DNA from: Pseudomonas arcuscaelestis
GTDB lineage: Bacteria > Pseudomonadota > Gammaproteobacteria > Pseudomonadales > Pseudomonadaceae
NCBI RefSeq assembly: GCF_016881005.1
Contig: NZ_JACOPV010000005.1
Coordinates: 186,001-250,000, forward strand
Direction of reading: 5' to 3'
DNA length: 64,000 nucleotides
Below the pieces are notes generated by a model. The model searched no databases and was not told where the DNA came from. It saw nothing but the letters and a program-made list of their open reading frames with translations. The translations under genes were made by a program, and so were the position numbers. This document shows, in pieces, positions 45,078 through 54,675 of this stretch. Within the stretch, counting starts at the first letter, position 1; each line of letters starts with the position of its first letter.

Positions 45078-46850
45078 ATGCTCAACCGCTTCTCACCCCG
45101 TCAGCGTCAGGCGCTGCAATTGGGTTGGCGTTTCATTCGCCCTTATCGCAAACAGGTGCTGCTGGCGTTGCTCGCCTTGATCGTGACAGCAGGCATCACG
45201 TTGTCGATGGGCCAGGGTATACGCTTGCTGGTCGATCAGGGCTTCATGACCCGCTCACCGCAGTTGCTCAACCAATCCATCGGTTTCTTTCTGTTGCTGG
45301 TGCTGGCATTGGCGATCGGGACGTTCAGTCGCTTCTATCTGGTGTCGTGGATCGGTGAGCGGTGTGTGGCTGATATTCGTCAGCAAGTATTTGATCACCT
45401 GATCTATCTGCATCCGGGTTTTTTCGAAAGCAATCGCAGTTCCGAGATTCAGTCGCGCCTTACCGCTGACACGACTTTGCTGCAGTCAGTGATCGGCTCG
45501 TCACTTTCCTTGTTTCTGCGCAACGCCTTGATGGTCTTGGGTGGCATTGTCCTGTTGTTCGTAACCAACCCCAAATTGACCAGCATCGTAGTGGTTGCCT
45601 TGCCGCTGGTGCTGGCACCGATTTTGATCTTCGGACGACGGGTGCGCAGCCTGTCGCGCCAGAGCCAGGATCGAGTAGCTGATGTTGGTAGCTACGTTGC
45701 CGAAACCCTCGGGCAGATCAAGACCGTGCAGGCCTATAACCATCAGGCGAGCGATCAGCAGCGCTTCGGCCAGACCGTGGAAGCCGCCTTCACCATCGCG
45801 CGCAAGCGCATCATGCAGCGGGCCTGGCTGATCACGCTGGTAATTGTGCTGGTGCTGGGGGCCGTAGGCGTAATGCTCTGGGTCGGCGGCATGGATGTCA
45901 TTGCCGGGCGAATTTCCGGGGGCGAGTTGGCGGCATTCGTGTTCTACAGCCTGATCGTTGGCGGCGCCTTCGGTACGCTCAGCGAAGTGATCGGTGAGTT
46001 GCAGCGTGCCGCGGGTGCGGCTGAACGAATTGCCGAGTTGTTGGCCGCCCGAAATGAAATCGGCGTGCCGGCCGAAGGCCTGGAGCGCAGCGCGTTGCGG
46101 GTCACTGGCCGGCTTGAGTTGCGTGAAGTGCGCTTTGCCTATCCATCACGACCCACACCTGCTGCTATCGATGGCTTGAGCCTGATTGTCGAACCAGGAG
46201 AGACGCTGGCGCTGGTTGGGCCTTCGGGGGCTGGCAAGTCGACGTTGTTCGACTTGTTGCTGCGTTTCTACGACCCGCAGCAAGGGCAAATACTACTGGA
46301 TGGGCAGGCGTTGAACCGGCTTGATCCCTTGGACCTGCGTCGGCATTTTGCCCTGGTTGCACAAAACCCGGCATTGTTCTTCGGCACGGTCGAGGAGAAT
46401 ATCCGGTACGGGCGTGCCGATGCCAGTGCCGAGCAGGTCGAGGCGGCGGCCCGAAGCGCTCACGCCCATGAATTCATTCTGCAACTGCCCCAGGGTTACC
46501 AGACTCACCTGGGAGACGCGGGCCTGGGATTGTCAGGCGGCCAACGTCAGCGCCTGGCCATTGCTCGAGCCTTGTTGGTAGATGCACCGATCTTGCTGCT
46601 CGATGAGGCCACCAGTGCCTTGGATGCCCAAAGCGAGCACCTTATTCAGCAAGCACTGCCGACGCTGATGCGTGGGCGCACCACGCTGGTTATCGCCCAC
46701 CGGCTAGCCACGGTACAGCATGCCGATCGTATCGCTGTAATTGATCAGGGGCGTCTGGTGGCGATCGGCACGCATCGCCAGTTGATCGCCGAAAGCCCGT
46801 TGTATGCGCGACTGGCGGCGTTGCAATTCAACACCGTTACGGATTTGTGA
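45078..46850 (+). CDS. ABC exporter, fused permease/ATPase (MsbA-type)
   Basis: 590 residues. Six helices (residues 20-310, opening GWRFIRPYRKQVLLALLALIV) are followed by an ABC ATPase. Walker A is GPSGAGKSTLFDLL (about 377-390), Q-loop VAQNPALFFGTV, signature LSGGQRQRLAIARALL and Walker B ILLLDEATSALD, with the switch His in VIAHRL. Half-transporter architecture, acting as a homodimer at the inner membrane. The substrate is not predictable; lipids or drugs are typical. Two terminators in tandem follow. Confidence 0.94.
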   Translation: MLNRFSPRQRQALQLGWRFIRPYRKQVLLALLALIVTAGITLSMGQGIRLLVDQGFMTRSPQLLNQSIGFFLLLVLALAIGTFSRFYLVSWIGERCVADIRQQVFDHLIYLHPGFFESNRSSEIQSRLTADTTLLQSVIGSSLSLFLRNALMVLGGIVLLFVTNPKLTSIVVVALPLVLAPILIFGRRVRSLSRQSQDRVADVGSYVAETLGQIKTVQAYNHQASDQQRFGQTVEAAFTIARKRIMQRAWLITLVIVLVLGAVGVMLWVGGMDVIAGRISGGELAAFVFYSLIVGGAFGTLSEVIGELQRAAGAAERIAELLAARNEIGVPAEGLERSALRVTGRLELREVRFAYPSRPTPAAIDGLSLIVEPGETLALVGPSGAGKSTLFDLLLRFYDPQQGQILLDGQALNRLDPLDLRRHFALVAQNPALFFGTVEENIRYGRADASAEQVEAAARSAHAHEFILQLPQGYQTHLGDAGLGLSGGQRQRLAIARALLVDAPILLLDEATSALDAQSEHLIQQALPTLMRGRTTLVIAHRLATVQHADRIAVIDQGRLVAIGTHRQLIAESPLYARLAALQFNTVTDL

Positions 46851-46877
46851 CAGCGTTCCGCAGGCTGTCACATTTTT
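46847..46877 (+). terminator. First terminator after the ABC exporter
   Basis: GTGACAG (46847-46853, overlapping the stop codon) pairs with CTGTCAC (46865-46871), followed by ATTTTTG. Confidence 0.75.
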
Positions 46878-46930
46878 GTAGCAATCCCCTGAGACTATCG
46901 CTCACAGCTGTTGCGTAACGCTCGAACTTG

Positions 46931-46960
46931 GCTGCTATCGAATGATGGCAGCTTTTTTTT
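46931..46960 (+). terminator. Second terminator after the ABC exporter
   Basis: GCTGCTATC pairs with GATGGCAGC (one G-U pair) around GAAT, followed directly by eight T residues. This strong terminator isolates the chemoreceptor gene, whose promoter must therefore lie between 46960 and 47058 or read through. Confidence 0.92.
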
Positions 46961-47057
46961 GCCTGCAGCAGCTGCCAGTGAACGAGGACACGGACGTCTT
47001 TATCTGGTTGATGCAGCGATGCGTCGCTTCCTATTTCCTTGTTCCGGAACCCTTCCG

Positions 47058-48674
47058 ATGTTGCGTAAATCCCTGCGAGTGCAAATCCTCGCATTACTTG
47101 CTGGCAGCCTGTTGGCGATACTGATGATCGCTCTGGTCTGCTTTCAATTGCTGTCCTCCAGTGTGCGTGGCTACGGCCAACTGATTGAGGGGCCGTTGCA
47201 GGCCTCGCAATTGATCGATGAGGCCAACCTGCAGTTCAAGGTGCAGGTTCAAGAGTGGAAAAACGTGTTACTGCGCGGCAAGCAGCCGGCAGAACTGGAC
47301 AAGTACTGGCAGCAGTTTCTGGCCCGCGAGCAGCAGGTGCAGGGCATTCTCGATCAGTTGATCAGCAGTAGCGACGCCACGCTCAAAGCGCGTGCCGAGC
47401 AACTCAAGCAAAGCCATCGACAGCTGGGTCAGGCCTACGCGCAGGGGCGCCAGGCGTTTTTGGCCGCAGGTGCCGACCCTGCGGTCGGGGATCAGGCGGT
47501 CAAAGGTGTGGATCGAGCGACCAGTGAGCAGATGAGCGAGCTGGTCAGCCAGTTGCGCAGCGATGCACAGGTTCGTGCCCAGGCCATCAATGCGTCTGCC
47601 CAACGTACTGTATGGCTGGGGCTGCTGGTGATGTTCGGCTCGGCGCTGGTGGTAGGGATGTGCAGCCTGTGGCTGATCAATCGCAGCCTGATCGAACCGA
47701 TCCGGGCGCTGATCGAGTATGTCGCGCAACTGAGTCAGGGGCGTTTCGAGGCACGGGTAGCCAGTGATCGCCAGGATGAGCTGGGTCGCCTGGCGGTGGC
47801 CGCGAACACCTTGCGTGATTTTCTCGCCGAGACCATCGCTCGCCTGCAAAACAACGCCGGCGAGCTGGAAGCGGCCAGTGGCGACTTGCGCTCCATTGCC
47901 GGGAGCATGGCGCTAGGGACTGACGATCAGTTCCAGCGTACCGATCAGGTCGCCACGGCCATGCATGAAATGTCTGCCACTGCCCAGGAAGTTGCCCGTC
48001 ACGCCGCACAAGCGGCGCGCGCCGCTGATGATGCCGATCACAGCGCCCAGGCGGGCGAGCAGGTGATGCAGGCCACCATCGACACGATTGCCGCAGTTAA
48101 CCAGGAAATCGCCGGTACAGCGGCGGTGATTCGCCACCTGGAAACTGACAGCGCCCGGATCGGCAAGGTATTGGAGGTGATTCGCGCGATTGCCGAGCAA
48201 ACCAATCTGCTGGCACTCAATGCCGCCATCGAGGCGGCGCGTGCGGGGGAAGCCGGGCGTGGTTTTGCCGTGGTCGCTGATGAGGTACGTAGTCTGGCTC
48301 AGCGTACTGCGGCGTCGATCGCCGAGATCAACCAGATTATCGGCGCGGTGCAGAACGGCGCCCTGGAGGCGGTCAAGGCTATCGAGAGCGGGCAGCAGCG
48401 CAGTGAAGAAGGTGCTGAGCAAGTTCAGCGCGCCGGGCAGATGCTGCAGCGTATTACCCAGGCGGTGGAGGCCATTCGCGACATGAATCGGCAGATTGCC
48501 ACCGCCGCGGAAGAGCAGACCAGTGTGGCAGAAGACATCTCTCGCAACCTTGTGGAGATTACCCGCATCGCCACTGCCAATCAGCAGGCGGTACAGCACA
48601 CCGAGAAGGCCGGGCAGCGTCTGCACGGCCTGTCAGGTCAGCTCGGCGAGGTCACCGCCCGTTTGAGTGCCTGA
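47058..48674 (+). CDS. Methyl-accepting chemotaxis protein
   Basis: 538 residues. Helix 1 (about 8-30) and helix 2 (about 190-210) flank a periplasmic helical-bundle sensor domain of about 155 residues, rich in Gln and Ala. HAMP follows (about 212-265), then the cytoplasmic signalling domain with tip [32 protein letters not shown]. The class and HAMP type match the 40-helical pseudomonad receptors. The ligand is unknown. The start at 47058 ([11 protein letters not shown]) places the positive charges directly before helix 1. I found no clear FliA element upstream. Confidence 0.92.
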   Translation: MLRKSLRVQILALLAGSLLAILMIALVCFQLLSSSVRGYGQLIEGPLQASQLIDEANLQFKVQVQEWKNVLLRGKQPAELDKYWQQFLAREQQVQGILDQLISSSDATLKARAEQLKQSHRQLGQAYAQGRQAFLAAGADPAVGDQAVKGVDRATSEQMSELVSQLRSDAQVRAQAINASAQRTVWLGLLVMFGSALVVGMCSLWLINRSLIEPIRALIEYVAQLSQGRFEARVASDRQDELGRLAVAANTLRDFLAETIARLQNNAGELEAASGDLRSIAGSMALGTDDQFQRTDQVATAMHEMSATAQEVARHAAQAARAADDADHSAQAGEQVMQATIDTIAAVNQEIAGTAAVIRHLETDSARIGKVLEVIRAIAEQTNLLALNAAIEAARAGEAGRGFAVVADEVRSLAQRTAASIAEINQIIGAVQNGALEAVKAIESGQQRSEEGAEQVQRAGQMLQRITQAVEAIRDMNRQIATAAEEQTSVAEDISRNLVEITRIATANQQAVQHTEKAGQRLHGLSGQLGEVTARLSA

Positions 48675-49037
48675 TTGTCGGGGGAAATCCGCCACATAGC
48701 CGCTTCAGGGCTCGGTAATGTGGCGGATTGTCGCCAAAAAAACCGTTAAAGATGGGGTGCGACGACTCGTCCTAGCTATTAGCCGTTGGTCTTGCATGAG
48801 TTGGCCTGATTTGTGCTTAAAGGCGGCAGCAAGCTTCAATGTCAGTTCGTCCGAGTGACGACCGGTTCCGATCCATCGAAAAATCCCAGCCGACAACACA
48901 TTGCCGCGTGTCCAGGCCGCTCGCCAGAGCGCCAGGCCTCGCTAAGCTTTGGTATGTGCGAGCGATAACAAGAATGTGGGCGTGCGCAACGGAATCAACG
49001 GTCATTGCCAATTACTCCACCTTCATTGGATTGAATT
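48675..49037. other. 363-bp gap between the chemoreceptor and mqo
   Basis: A perfect 12-bp inverted repeat (AATCCGCCACAT at 48686-48697 with 48718-48729, inner AGCC/GGCT pairing) lies just after the chemoreceptor stop and probably ends its transcript, though it has no T run on the plus strand. The rest should hold the mqo promoter. I see no credible small gene. Confidence 0.6.
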
Positions 49038-50636
49038 ATGAAAAAAATCCTGCTGGCGCTCCTATGCCTGAGCGTCATTGGTTGCTCCAAACCCAGCGAG
49101 CCAGAAAAAACCGTCGATGTCCTGCTGATCGGCGGCGGCATCATGAGCGCAAGCCTGGGTACCTACCTCAATGAGCTGGAGCCCACCTGGTCGATCGACA
49201 TCTATGAGCGTCTGGACAAGGTTGCCGAAGAAAGCTCCAACGCCTGGAACAACGCAGGTACCGGTCACTCCGCGTTCTGCGAGCTGAATTACACCAGTGA
49301 AGGCGCTGACGGCAAAATCGACATCAGCAAGGCGGTCGGGGTCAACGAGCAGTTCGAGATCTCCAAGCAGTTCTGGGCCTACCAGGTCGAGCAGAACGTA
49401 TTGAGCAACCCCAAGTCGTTCATCAACAATGTGCCGCACATGAGCTTTGTCTGGGGCGACAAGAACGTCGAGTTCCTCAAGAAGCGTCATGAAGCCCTGC
49501 AGCACAGCTCGTTGTTCCGTGGCATGGAGTATTCCGAGGACCACGCCCAGATCCAGAAGTGGGTACCGATCGTGATGGAAGGCCGTGCTGCCGACCAAAA
49601 GATTGCCGCAACCCGCATGCCGATCGGCACCGACGTCAACTTTGGCGAAATTACCCGTCAATTGATCGCTTCGCTGACCAAGCACGACAACGTCAAGCTG
49701 CACGTGCAGCATGAAGTACGTGACATCGTCCGCAACGCGGACAACACCTGGACCGTGGTCGTCGCTGACCTGGCCAACAAGGGTGTAGAGCGTAGCGTCA
49801 AAGCCAAGTTCGTCTTTATCGGTGCCGGTGGTGGCGCCCTGAAGTTGCTGCAGAAGTCTGGTATTGCGGAAGCTGACGGTTATGCAGGCTTCCCGGTAGG
49901 TGGTCAGTTCTTGATGACCGACAACCAGGCTATCGTTGCCCGTCACAAAGCCAAACTGTATGGCAAGGCTTCGGTAGGTGCACCGCCGATGTCCGTTCCA
50001 CATCTGGACACGCGTGTTATCGACGGTAAGGAAGTGTTGCTGTTCGGCCCGTTCGCAACCTTCTCGACCAAGTTCCTCAAGAACGGTTCGTTGCTGGACA
50101 TGTTCGCTGCCTTGACTACGCACAACATCATGCCGATGACCCACGCCGGTATCGACAACATTGACCTGAGCACTTACCTGATGGGTCAATTGATGCTCAG
50201 CTTCGATGACCGTATGGAAGCACTGCGCGAGTACTTCCCGAACGCCAAGAACGACGACTGGAAGTTGCTGCAAGCTGGCCAGCGCGTTCAGGTCATCAAG
50301 AAAGACCCTGTGCACGGCGGCATCCTGCAATTCGGTACCGAAGTGGTTGCCTCCCAGGATGGCACTATCGCAGCGTTGCTCGGCGCATCGCCTGGCGCCT
50401 CGACTGCTGCACCGATCATGCTCAGCGTGTTGGAGAAGACCTTCAAGGATCGTATCAACACCCCTGAGTGGCAGGCCAAACTGAAGGAAATCGTTCCGAC
50501 CTATGGCCAGAAGCTCAACAACAATCTTGAGCTGACTAACAAAACCCGTGAATGGAGCAGCTCGCGCTTGCAGTTGCTGTTCGTTCCGGTGCTGCCTGAA
50601 GAAACGGCTGCCGTTCAGGCAGAGCCTGCGCTGTAA
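49038..50636 (+). CDS. mqo: Malate:quinone oxidoreductase, predicted lipoprotein form
   Basis: 532 residues. It oxidises malate to oxaloacetate and reduces quinone. FAD motif: [18 protein letters not shown] (about 30-47). Family landmarks: [29 protein letters not shown] and the late [13 protein letters not shown]. Unusually, the protein opens with [24 protein letters not shown], a hydrophobic stretch ending in a lipobox-like VIGC followed by a flexible Ser/Pro/Glu linker. That would make Cys16 a lipidation site. Most Mqo proteins start directly at the FAD strand and are peripheral on the cytoplasmic face. A terminator follows. Confidence 0.95.
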   Translation: MKKILLALLCLSVIGCSKPSEPEKTVDVLLIGGGIMSASLGTYLNELEPTWSIDIYERLDKVAEESSNAWNNAGTGHSAFCELNYTSEGADGKIDISKAVGVNEQFEISKQFWAYQVEQNVLSNPKSFINNVPHMSFVWGDKNVEFLKKRHEALQHSSLFRGMEYSEDHAQIQKWVPIVMEGRAADQKIAATRMPIGTDVNFGEITRQLIASLTKHDNVKLHVQHEVRDIVRNADNTWTVVVADLANKGVERSVKAKFVFIGAGGGALKLLQKSGIAEADGYAGFPVGGQFLMTDNQAIVARHKAKLYGKASVGAPPMSVPHLDTRVIDGKEVLLFGPFATFSTKFLKNGSLLDMFAALTTHNIMPMTHAGIDNIDLSTYLMGQLMLSFDDRMEALREYFPNAKNDDWKLLQAGQRVQVIKKDPVHGGILQFGTEVVASQDGTIAALLGASPGASTAAPIMLSVLEKTFKDRINTPEWQAKLKEIVPTYGQKLNNNLELTNKTREWSSSRLQLLFVPVLPEETAAVQAEPAL

Positions 50637-50656
50637 GGTTTGTCTCGGTAGAAAAA

Positions 50657-50688
50657 AACAGCCCCCTATTCAGGGGGCTGTTTCGTTT
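50657..50688. terminator. Bidirectional terminator between mqo and the glycine-zipper gene
   Basis: AACAGCCCCCT pairs with AGGGGGCTGTT around a 4-base loop. A T-rich tract (TTTCGTTTC) lies on the plus side and seven T residues on the minus side. Confidence 0.92.
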
Positions 50689-50715
50689 CGGCGCTGGGTG
50701 TGTTTCAGCCTACGA

Positions 50716-51090
50716 TCAATGACGCTTTTTGCGATGGTCATTGGCCAGGTTGTTGCCCAGGGCGCCACCAGCCGCGCCACCGAGGCCGGCGCCGATTGCC
50801 GAACCGGTGCTGCCGCCCAGCTTGCCGCCTACCAGCGAGCCGCCGGCAGAACCCAGGCCGCCACCGATGGCCGCCTTGGTCTTGTTGCCATTTTTTGCGC
50901 CCATGGCGCTGCCTGCGGCGCCACCGACACCGGCACCGATTGCGGCGCCGGTGCTGCCACCCAGTTGCTGGCCAACCACGTTGCCCAGTACACCGCCCAG
51001 GCCGCCACCTACGGCAGTCTGGCCATCACCAGCCATGGCGCCTTGAGCGCACAGCAGGCCAAGAGTCAGGGCGGCAAGAGTCTTACGCAT
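50716..51090 (-). CDS. Exported glycine-zipper protein with internal tandem repeat
   Basis: 124 residues. Signal peptide MRKTLAALTLGLLCAQGAMA. The mature part is two near-identical copies of about 45 residues: VGGGLGGVLGNVVGQQLGGS..GAAIGAGVGGAAGSAMG and IGGGLGSAGGSLVGGKLGGS..GSAIGAGLGGAAGGALG, dense in GxxxG. It ends in a basic tail (NDHRKKRH). Such glycine-zipper segments insert in or bridge membranes. The exact role is unknown; a periplasmic or outer-membrane location is likely. Confidence 0.85.
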   Translation of the reverse strand: MRKTLAALTLGLLCAQGAMAGDGQTAVGGGLGGVLGNVVGQQLGGSTGAAIGAGVGGAAGSAMGAKNGNKTKAAIGGGLGSAGGSLVGGKLGGSTGSAIGAGLGGAAGGALGNNLANDHRKKRH

Positions 51091-51183
51091 GTGTTTCAAC
51101 CTCTAAGTTCGAAAGGCGCGCATTCTGCTGGGCGCGGCAGTTGGGTGCAATGCTGGCCAGGGTAGATTGTTGCAATCGGGACA

Positions 51184-51209
51184 CAAAAAAGCCCGCACAA
51201 GGCGGGCTC
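51184..51209 (-). terminator. Terminator of the YgdI/YgdR-like lipoprotein gene
   Basis: GCCCGC (51191-51196) pairs with GCGGGC (51202-51207); on the minus strand a TTTTTTG run follows. Confidence 0.85.
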
Positions 51210-51228
51210 GTTGCAGCGCGCTAGGGCT

Positions 51229-51450
51229 TCAAAGATCTTTTACGGTACGAACCTGATCTTTGTTGATGCGCGTACGCTTGCCATCAAGTTGTTCGAATTC
51301 GTAGAAGCCCGAATCATCGTCATATTGCGGCGTGTCGACTGCCTGGATCTCGCGACCGTCGTTCAGGGTGATGACGGTTGGCGAAGCGCAACCCGCCAGA
51401 GTGCCTAGGCCGAGGGCGAGCAGAAATGCAGGAAGGGTCCGTTGAATCAT
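51229..51450 (-). CDS. YgdI/YgdR-family small lipoprotein
   Basis: 73 residues, MIQRTLPAFLLALGLGTLAGCASP: a signal peptide with lipobox LAGC, Cys21 lipidated. The mature part, TVITLNDGREIQAVDTPQYDDDSGFYEFEQLDGKRTRINKDQV, is the SH3-like DUF903 domain. GGAG lies upstream of the ATG. Residue +2 after Cys is Ala, so outer-membrane sorting is expected. Function unknown. Confidence 0.92.
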   Translation of the reverse strand: MIQRTLPAFLLALGLGTLAGCASPTVITLNDGREIQAVDTPQYDDDSGFYEFEQLDGKRTRINKDQVRTVKDL

Positions 51451-51642
51451 TGTGTTTCTCCAGTAAAGGATGGTGCGTAATGTTCTTGAGACGCATGGTG
51501 CCGACGCAAGTTCCTTGCTCATTGCAGCATAGTCAGTGCGCACGGCTTTTGATTCACGGCAATCGAGAGTCGAGGGCGGGCGCGAGCCGGGCAGGGCTGT
51601 GATATAACAACGCCATACTCTCTATCAATGGATCAAGGCCCC

Positions 51643-52182
51643 ATGAAAGCCAAGGCTGATGTACCTTTCGTGCCGCTGAATATTGCAGTGTTAACGGTCA
51701 GTGACACCCGTACCCTGGAAACCGACACCTCTGGCCAGGTGTTTGTTGATCGCCTGACCGAAGCCGGCCATGGCCTGGCGGCGCGTGTACTGCTTAAAGA
51801 CGACTTGTACAAGATTCGTGCGCAGGTCGCGACCTGGATCGCCGATGAGCAGGTGCAGGTGGTGCTGATCACCGGCGGCACCGGTTTCACCGGCCGCGAC
51901 AGCACGCCGGAAGCCGTTGCCTGCCTGCTGGACAAGCAAGTCGATGGCTTTGGTGAGCTGTTCCGGCATATCTCCATGGCAGACATCGGCACATCTACCG
52001 TTCAGTCCCGCGCCTTGGCCGGGCTGGCCAACGGTACGCTGGTCTGTTGCTTGCCGGGTTCGACCAATGCCGTGCGCACGGGCTGGGATGGCATCCTTGC
52101 CGAGCAGCTCGATGCTCGCCATCGTCCCTGCAATTTCGTACCTCATCTCAAGCAGGCCGAACCCTGCGTCAGTCGTGGTTGA
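51643..52182 (+). CDS. moaB: MoaB, molybdenum cofactor biosynthesis protein B
   Basis: 179 residues with the MogA/MoaB fold: LNIAVLTVSDTRTLETDTSGQ, VVLITGGTGFTGRDSTPEA and CLPGSTNAVRTGWDGIL. Catalyses or assists adenylylation of molybdopterin. An alternative ATG lies 15 bases upstream. Seven bases separate its stop from moeA, so the pair forms one unit. Mo cofactor is needed by nitrate reductase among others, although no reductase is in the window. Confidence 0.95.
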   Translation: MKAKADVPFVPLNIAVLTVSDTRTLETDTSGQVFVDRLTEAGHGLAARVLLKDDLYKIRAQVATWIADEQVQVVLITGGTGFTGRDSTPEAVACLLDKQVDGFGELFRHISMADIGTSTVQSRALAGLANGTLVCCLPGSTNAVRTGWDGILAEQLDARHRPCNFVPHLKQAEPCVSRG

Positions 52183-52189
52183 GGTGCCT

Positions 52190-53392
52190 GTGAACAAGCC
52201 ATTGATGCCGGTCGAAGATGCTTTGGCACGCTTGCTGGCACTGGCTGAAGCCGCCCCGATCGTCGAAACCGAACAGCTTGCGCTGGCGCAGGCCGAGGGG
52301 CGGGTGCTAGCCCGCGAACTGGTTGCGACCCTGGATCTGCCGCCTTGGCCAAACAGTGCCATGGACGGTTACGCGTTGCGGCACGCCGACTGGCAGGGCG
52401 AGCCTTTGCCTGTCAGTCAGCGAATCTTCGCAGGTCACGCCCCTGAGCCGTTGCTGCCGGGAACCTGCGCCCGGATATTTACCGGCGCGCCGGTTCCGCC
52501 TGGAGCCGACTGCGTCGAGATGCAGGAAAATGCCGAGGTCCTGGAGGATCAGCGGGTGCAATTCACCGCGCCGCTGCGCGTGGGTCAGAATATTCGCCCG
52601 CAAGGGCAGGAAACCCGTGCCGGAGAGTCGGTGCTGGCGGCGGGTACGCGCCTGGGGCCGATTGAGCTTGGGTTGGCCGCAACGCTTGGCTACGCCACCC
52701 TGCGTGTGGTGCGCAAGATCAAGGTCGCCGTGCTGTCCACCGGCGATGAGTTGGTCGAGCCGGGCTTGCCGCTTGGGCCAGGGCAGATCTACAACAGCAA
52801 CCGGCGCCTGCTGGTCAGTTGGCTGCAGCGCCTGGGTTGCGAAGTGAGCGATGCAGGCATTCTTGCCGATGACCTGCAAAAGACCCGCGACTGTCTAAGC
52901 GGGTTGAGCGAAGTCGATTTGATTCTTTCTACCGGCGGGGTCTCGGTAGGCGAGGCGGATTACCTGGGCCTGGCCTTGCGCGAGGCTGGCGAGCTGGCGC
53001 TGTGGAAGTTGGCGATCAAGCCCGGAAAGCCGCTGACCTTTGGTCACTACAAAGGTGTACCGGTCATTGGATTGCCTGGCAATCCGGCCTCGACACTGGT
53101 GACTTTTGGCCTGCTGACCCGACCCTACCTGTTGCGCCGCCAGGGCGTGCAGGAGGTGATGCCGTTGCAGTTCGCGGTGCCCGCAGGTTTCGACTGGCCC
53201 AAGGCTGGCTCGCGTCGCGAATACCTGCGCGCGCGACTGGATCAGGGCCAAGCGCTGATCTACAAGAACCAGAGTTCTGGTGTTTTGCGCAGCGCAGCCT
53301 GGGCCGAGGGCCTTGTCGAGGTTCGCGAAGGCACTGCACCTGCCAAAGGCGACACCGTTCAGTTCATTCCCCTGAGTGAGTTGCTCGGCTGA
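52190..53392 (+). CDS. moeA: MoeA, molybdopterin molybdenumtransferase
   Basis: 400 residues, inserting molybdate into adenylylated molybdopterin. Landmarks: LPPWPNSAMDGYALR, ARIFTGAPVPPGADCVEMQE, VAVLSTGDELVEPG, STGGVSVGEADYL and GLPGNPASTLVTF. The start is a GTG at 52190 with GAGG 6-9 bases upstream, inside the end of moaB; the first ATG (5 codons later) has a poorer site. The last 29 bases overlap the convergent glycosyltransferase gene. Confidence 0.94.
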   Translation: MNKPLMPVEDALARLLALAEAAPIVETEQLALAQAEGRVLARELVATLDLPPWPNSAMDGYALRHADWQGEPLPVSQRIFAGHAPEPLLPGTCARIFTGAPVPPGADCVEMQENAEVLEDQRVQFTAPLRVGQNIRPQGQETRAGESVLAAGTRLGPIELGLAATLGYATLRVVRKIKVAVLSTGDELVEPGLPLGPGQIYNSNRRLLVSWLQRLGCEVSDAGILADDLQKTRDCLSGLSEVDLILSTGGVSVGEADYLGLALREAGELALWKLAIKPGKPLTFGHYKGVPVIGLPGNPASTLVTFGLLTRPYLLRRQGVQEVMPLQFAVPAGFDWPKAGSRREYLRARLDQGQALIYKNQSSGVLRSAAWAEGLVEVREGTAPAKGDTVQFIPLSELLG

Positions 53393-54611
53393 GTGTGCTG
53401 GGTTGAGATAACACCGGTGCCCGCTGACTCAGGCGGGTATGCACGTTTTCCAGCTGGGCGGCGGCAATGCTCCAATCGTGACGGTCATTGACGAACTGGC
53501 GGGCAGCTTCAGACAGTTGACGCATGCGCCAAGGCTGATTGAGCAGCTGGGTAATGATCAAGGCCAACTGATCACTGTCGTCGCTGCCCAGATAGTGTTC
53601 GCCCTGCGTCACTTGCAGTCCGGATACCCCTTTGGCGGTGGTGACCACTGGCAGCCCTGCGGCCATCGCCTCGAGCACCTTGATTTTCGAGCCACCGCCA
53701 TAGCGCAGGGGGGCGAAGAAAATCGCCGAATGGCGTTGCAGTTCGCGTAAGTCAGGCAGGTAGCCAATCCACTCGATGCGCGGGTCATTCCAGCGCGACT
53801 TCCAGCTGTCGGGCAGGGCATGTCCTACCACGGCCAGACGCACGGCGGGGTTGCTTTGCCACACTTGAGGGAGGATGTCTTCAAGCGCCCATTCGACGGC
53901 TTCGAGGCTGGCGTTGTATTCAAAGTTTCCGACAAACAAGAGTCGCTGGCTGTGCTGTGACGGGGAGATATCCTGGTAATGCGCGCAGTCGACGCCATTG
54001 ATCACCAGCGAGGCGGGGTAGCCGGTCAGTCGACTGATATGGTCGACATCCCTGGGGCTGACTGCTACAACCTCATGCGCCTGGCTCAGTACACGACTTT
54101 CCCAGCGCCGGTAGCGCCAGCGGTCGAAGGCGTTGAATGGCCGCAACCATAACGGCAGGCGGTCATGACAGGCTGCGCCTGATACCGATTCAATGGTGTG
54201 TTCACTGAGGAGAAAGGGCAGTTGGCGGGCTTGCAGTGCTTTTTCAAATGGCTGGAAGCTGTAGCTGTGCTCAATGTGGATCACATCCCAGTGTTCCTCC
54301 AGCAGTTGCTCGAAACGATGCCGAAGGTGCGGCGCCAGGCCATTGACACTGGCGCGCACGGGATAGCCGGCGTAGACCGCTGCCAACAGGTTCAGTGGGC
54401 TGTGCAATGGCCGCCTGGGCAACACGATCAGGCGTTCGAGCAGGGGCTCGAGCGCTTGGCGGGCTGCCTCGCTGGGCGGGATCTTGGACTGCACCAGTAA
54501 GGTGATCTGGTGGCCCCGCTGCGCGAGACTGCGCAGCAGGTGGTATTGCCGGGTTTTGCCACCGCTGGTGGTAGGCCAGGGCAGATAAGGCAGTGTCCAA
54601 AGTACGCGCAT
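53364..54611 (-). CDS. GT4-type glycosyltransferase
   Basis: 415 residues, GT-B fold. N-terminal MRVLWTLPYLPWPTTSGGKTRQYHLLRSL resembles glycosyltransferases of exopolysaccharide clusters. The C-terminal donor domain has LLFVGNFEYNAS..AVEWALEDILP and the GT4 motif FFAPLRYGGGSKIKVLEAMAAGLPVVTT (E-x7-E region, about 300-327). AGGAAAGGGG precedes the ATG. It follows the GDP-mannose enzyme gene by 64 bases on the same strand, which suggests a mannosyl or related transfer (inference). No other polysaccharide genes are near. Confidence 0.88.
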   Translation of the reverse strand: MRVLWTLPYLPWPTTSGGKTRQYHLLRSLAQRGHQITLLVQSKIPPSEAARQALEPLLERLIVLPRRPLHSPLNLLAAVYAGYPVRASVNGLAPHLRHRFEQLLEEHWDVIHIEHSYSFQPFEKALQARQLPFLLSEHTIESVSGAACHDRLPLWLRPFNAFDRWRYRRWESRVLSQAHEVVAVSPRDVDHISRLTGYPASLVINGVDCAHYQDISPSQHSQRLLFVGNFEYNASLEAVEWALEDILPQVWQSNPAVRLAVVGHALPDSWKSRWNDPRIEWIGYLPDLRELQRHSAIFFAPLRYGGGSKIKVLEAMAAGLPVVTTAKGVSGLQVTQGEHYLGSDDSDQLALIITQLLNQPWRMRQLSEAARQFVNDRHDWSIAAAQLENVHTRLSQRAPVLSQPSTLSRATHSGE

Positions 54612-54675
54612 GACCCCTTTCCTCTATACCCAGGCGGGTGACGGCATGCAGATAGGAATGGACGCGCCTTGGGTG

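Noticed and set aside
46960..47057. FliA promoter for the chemoreceptor gene
   Set aside because: No TCAA/TAAA-N15-GCCGATA arrangement found between the terminator and the start codon.
49062..50330. 422-codon open frame antisense to mqo
   Set aside because: Mirror image of a biased, well-supported gene; no ribosome site or family features.
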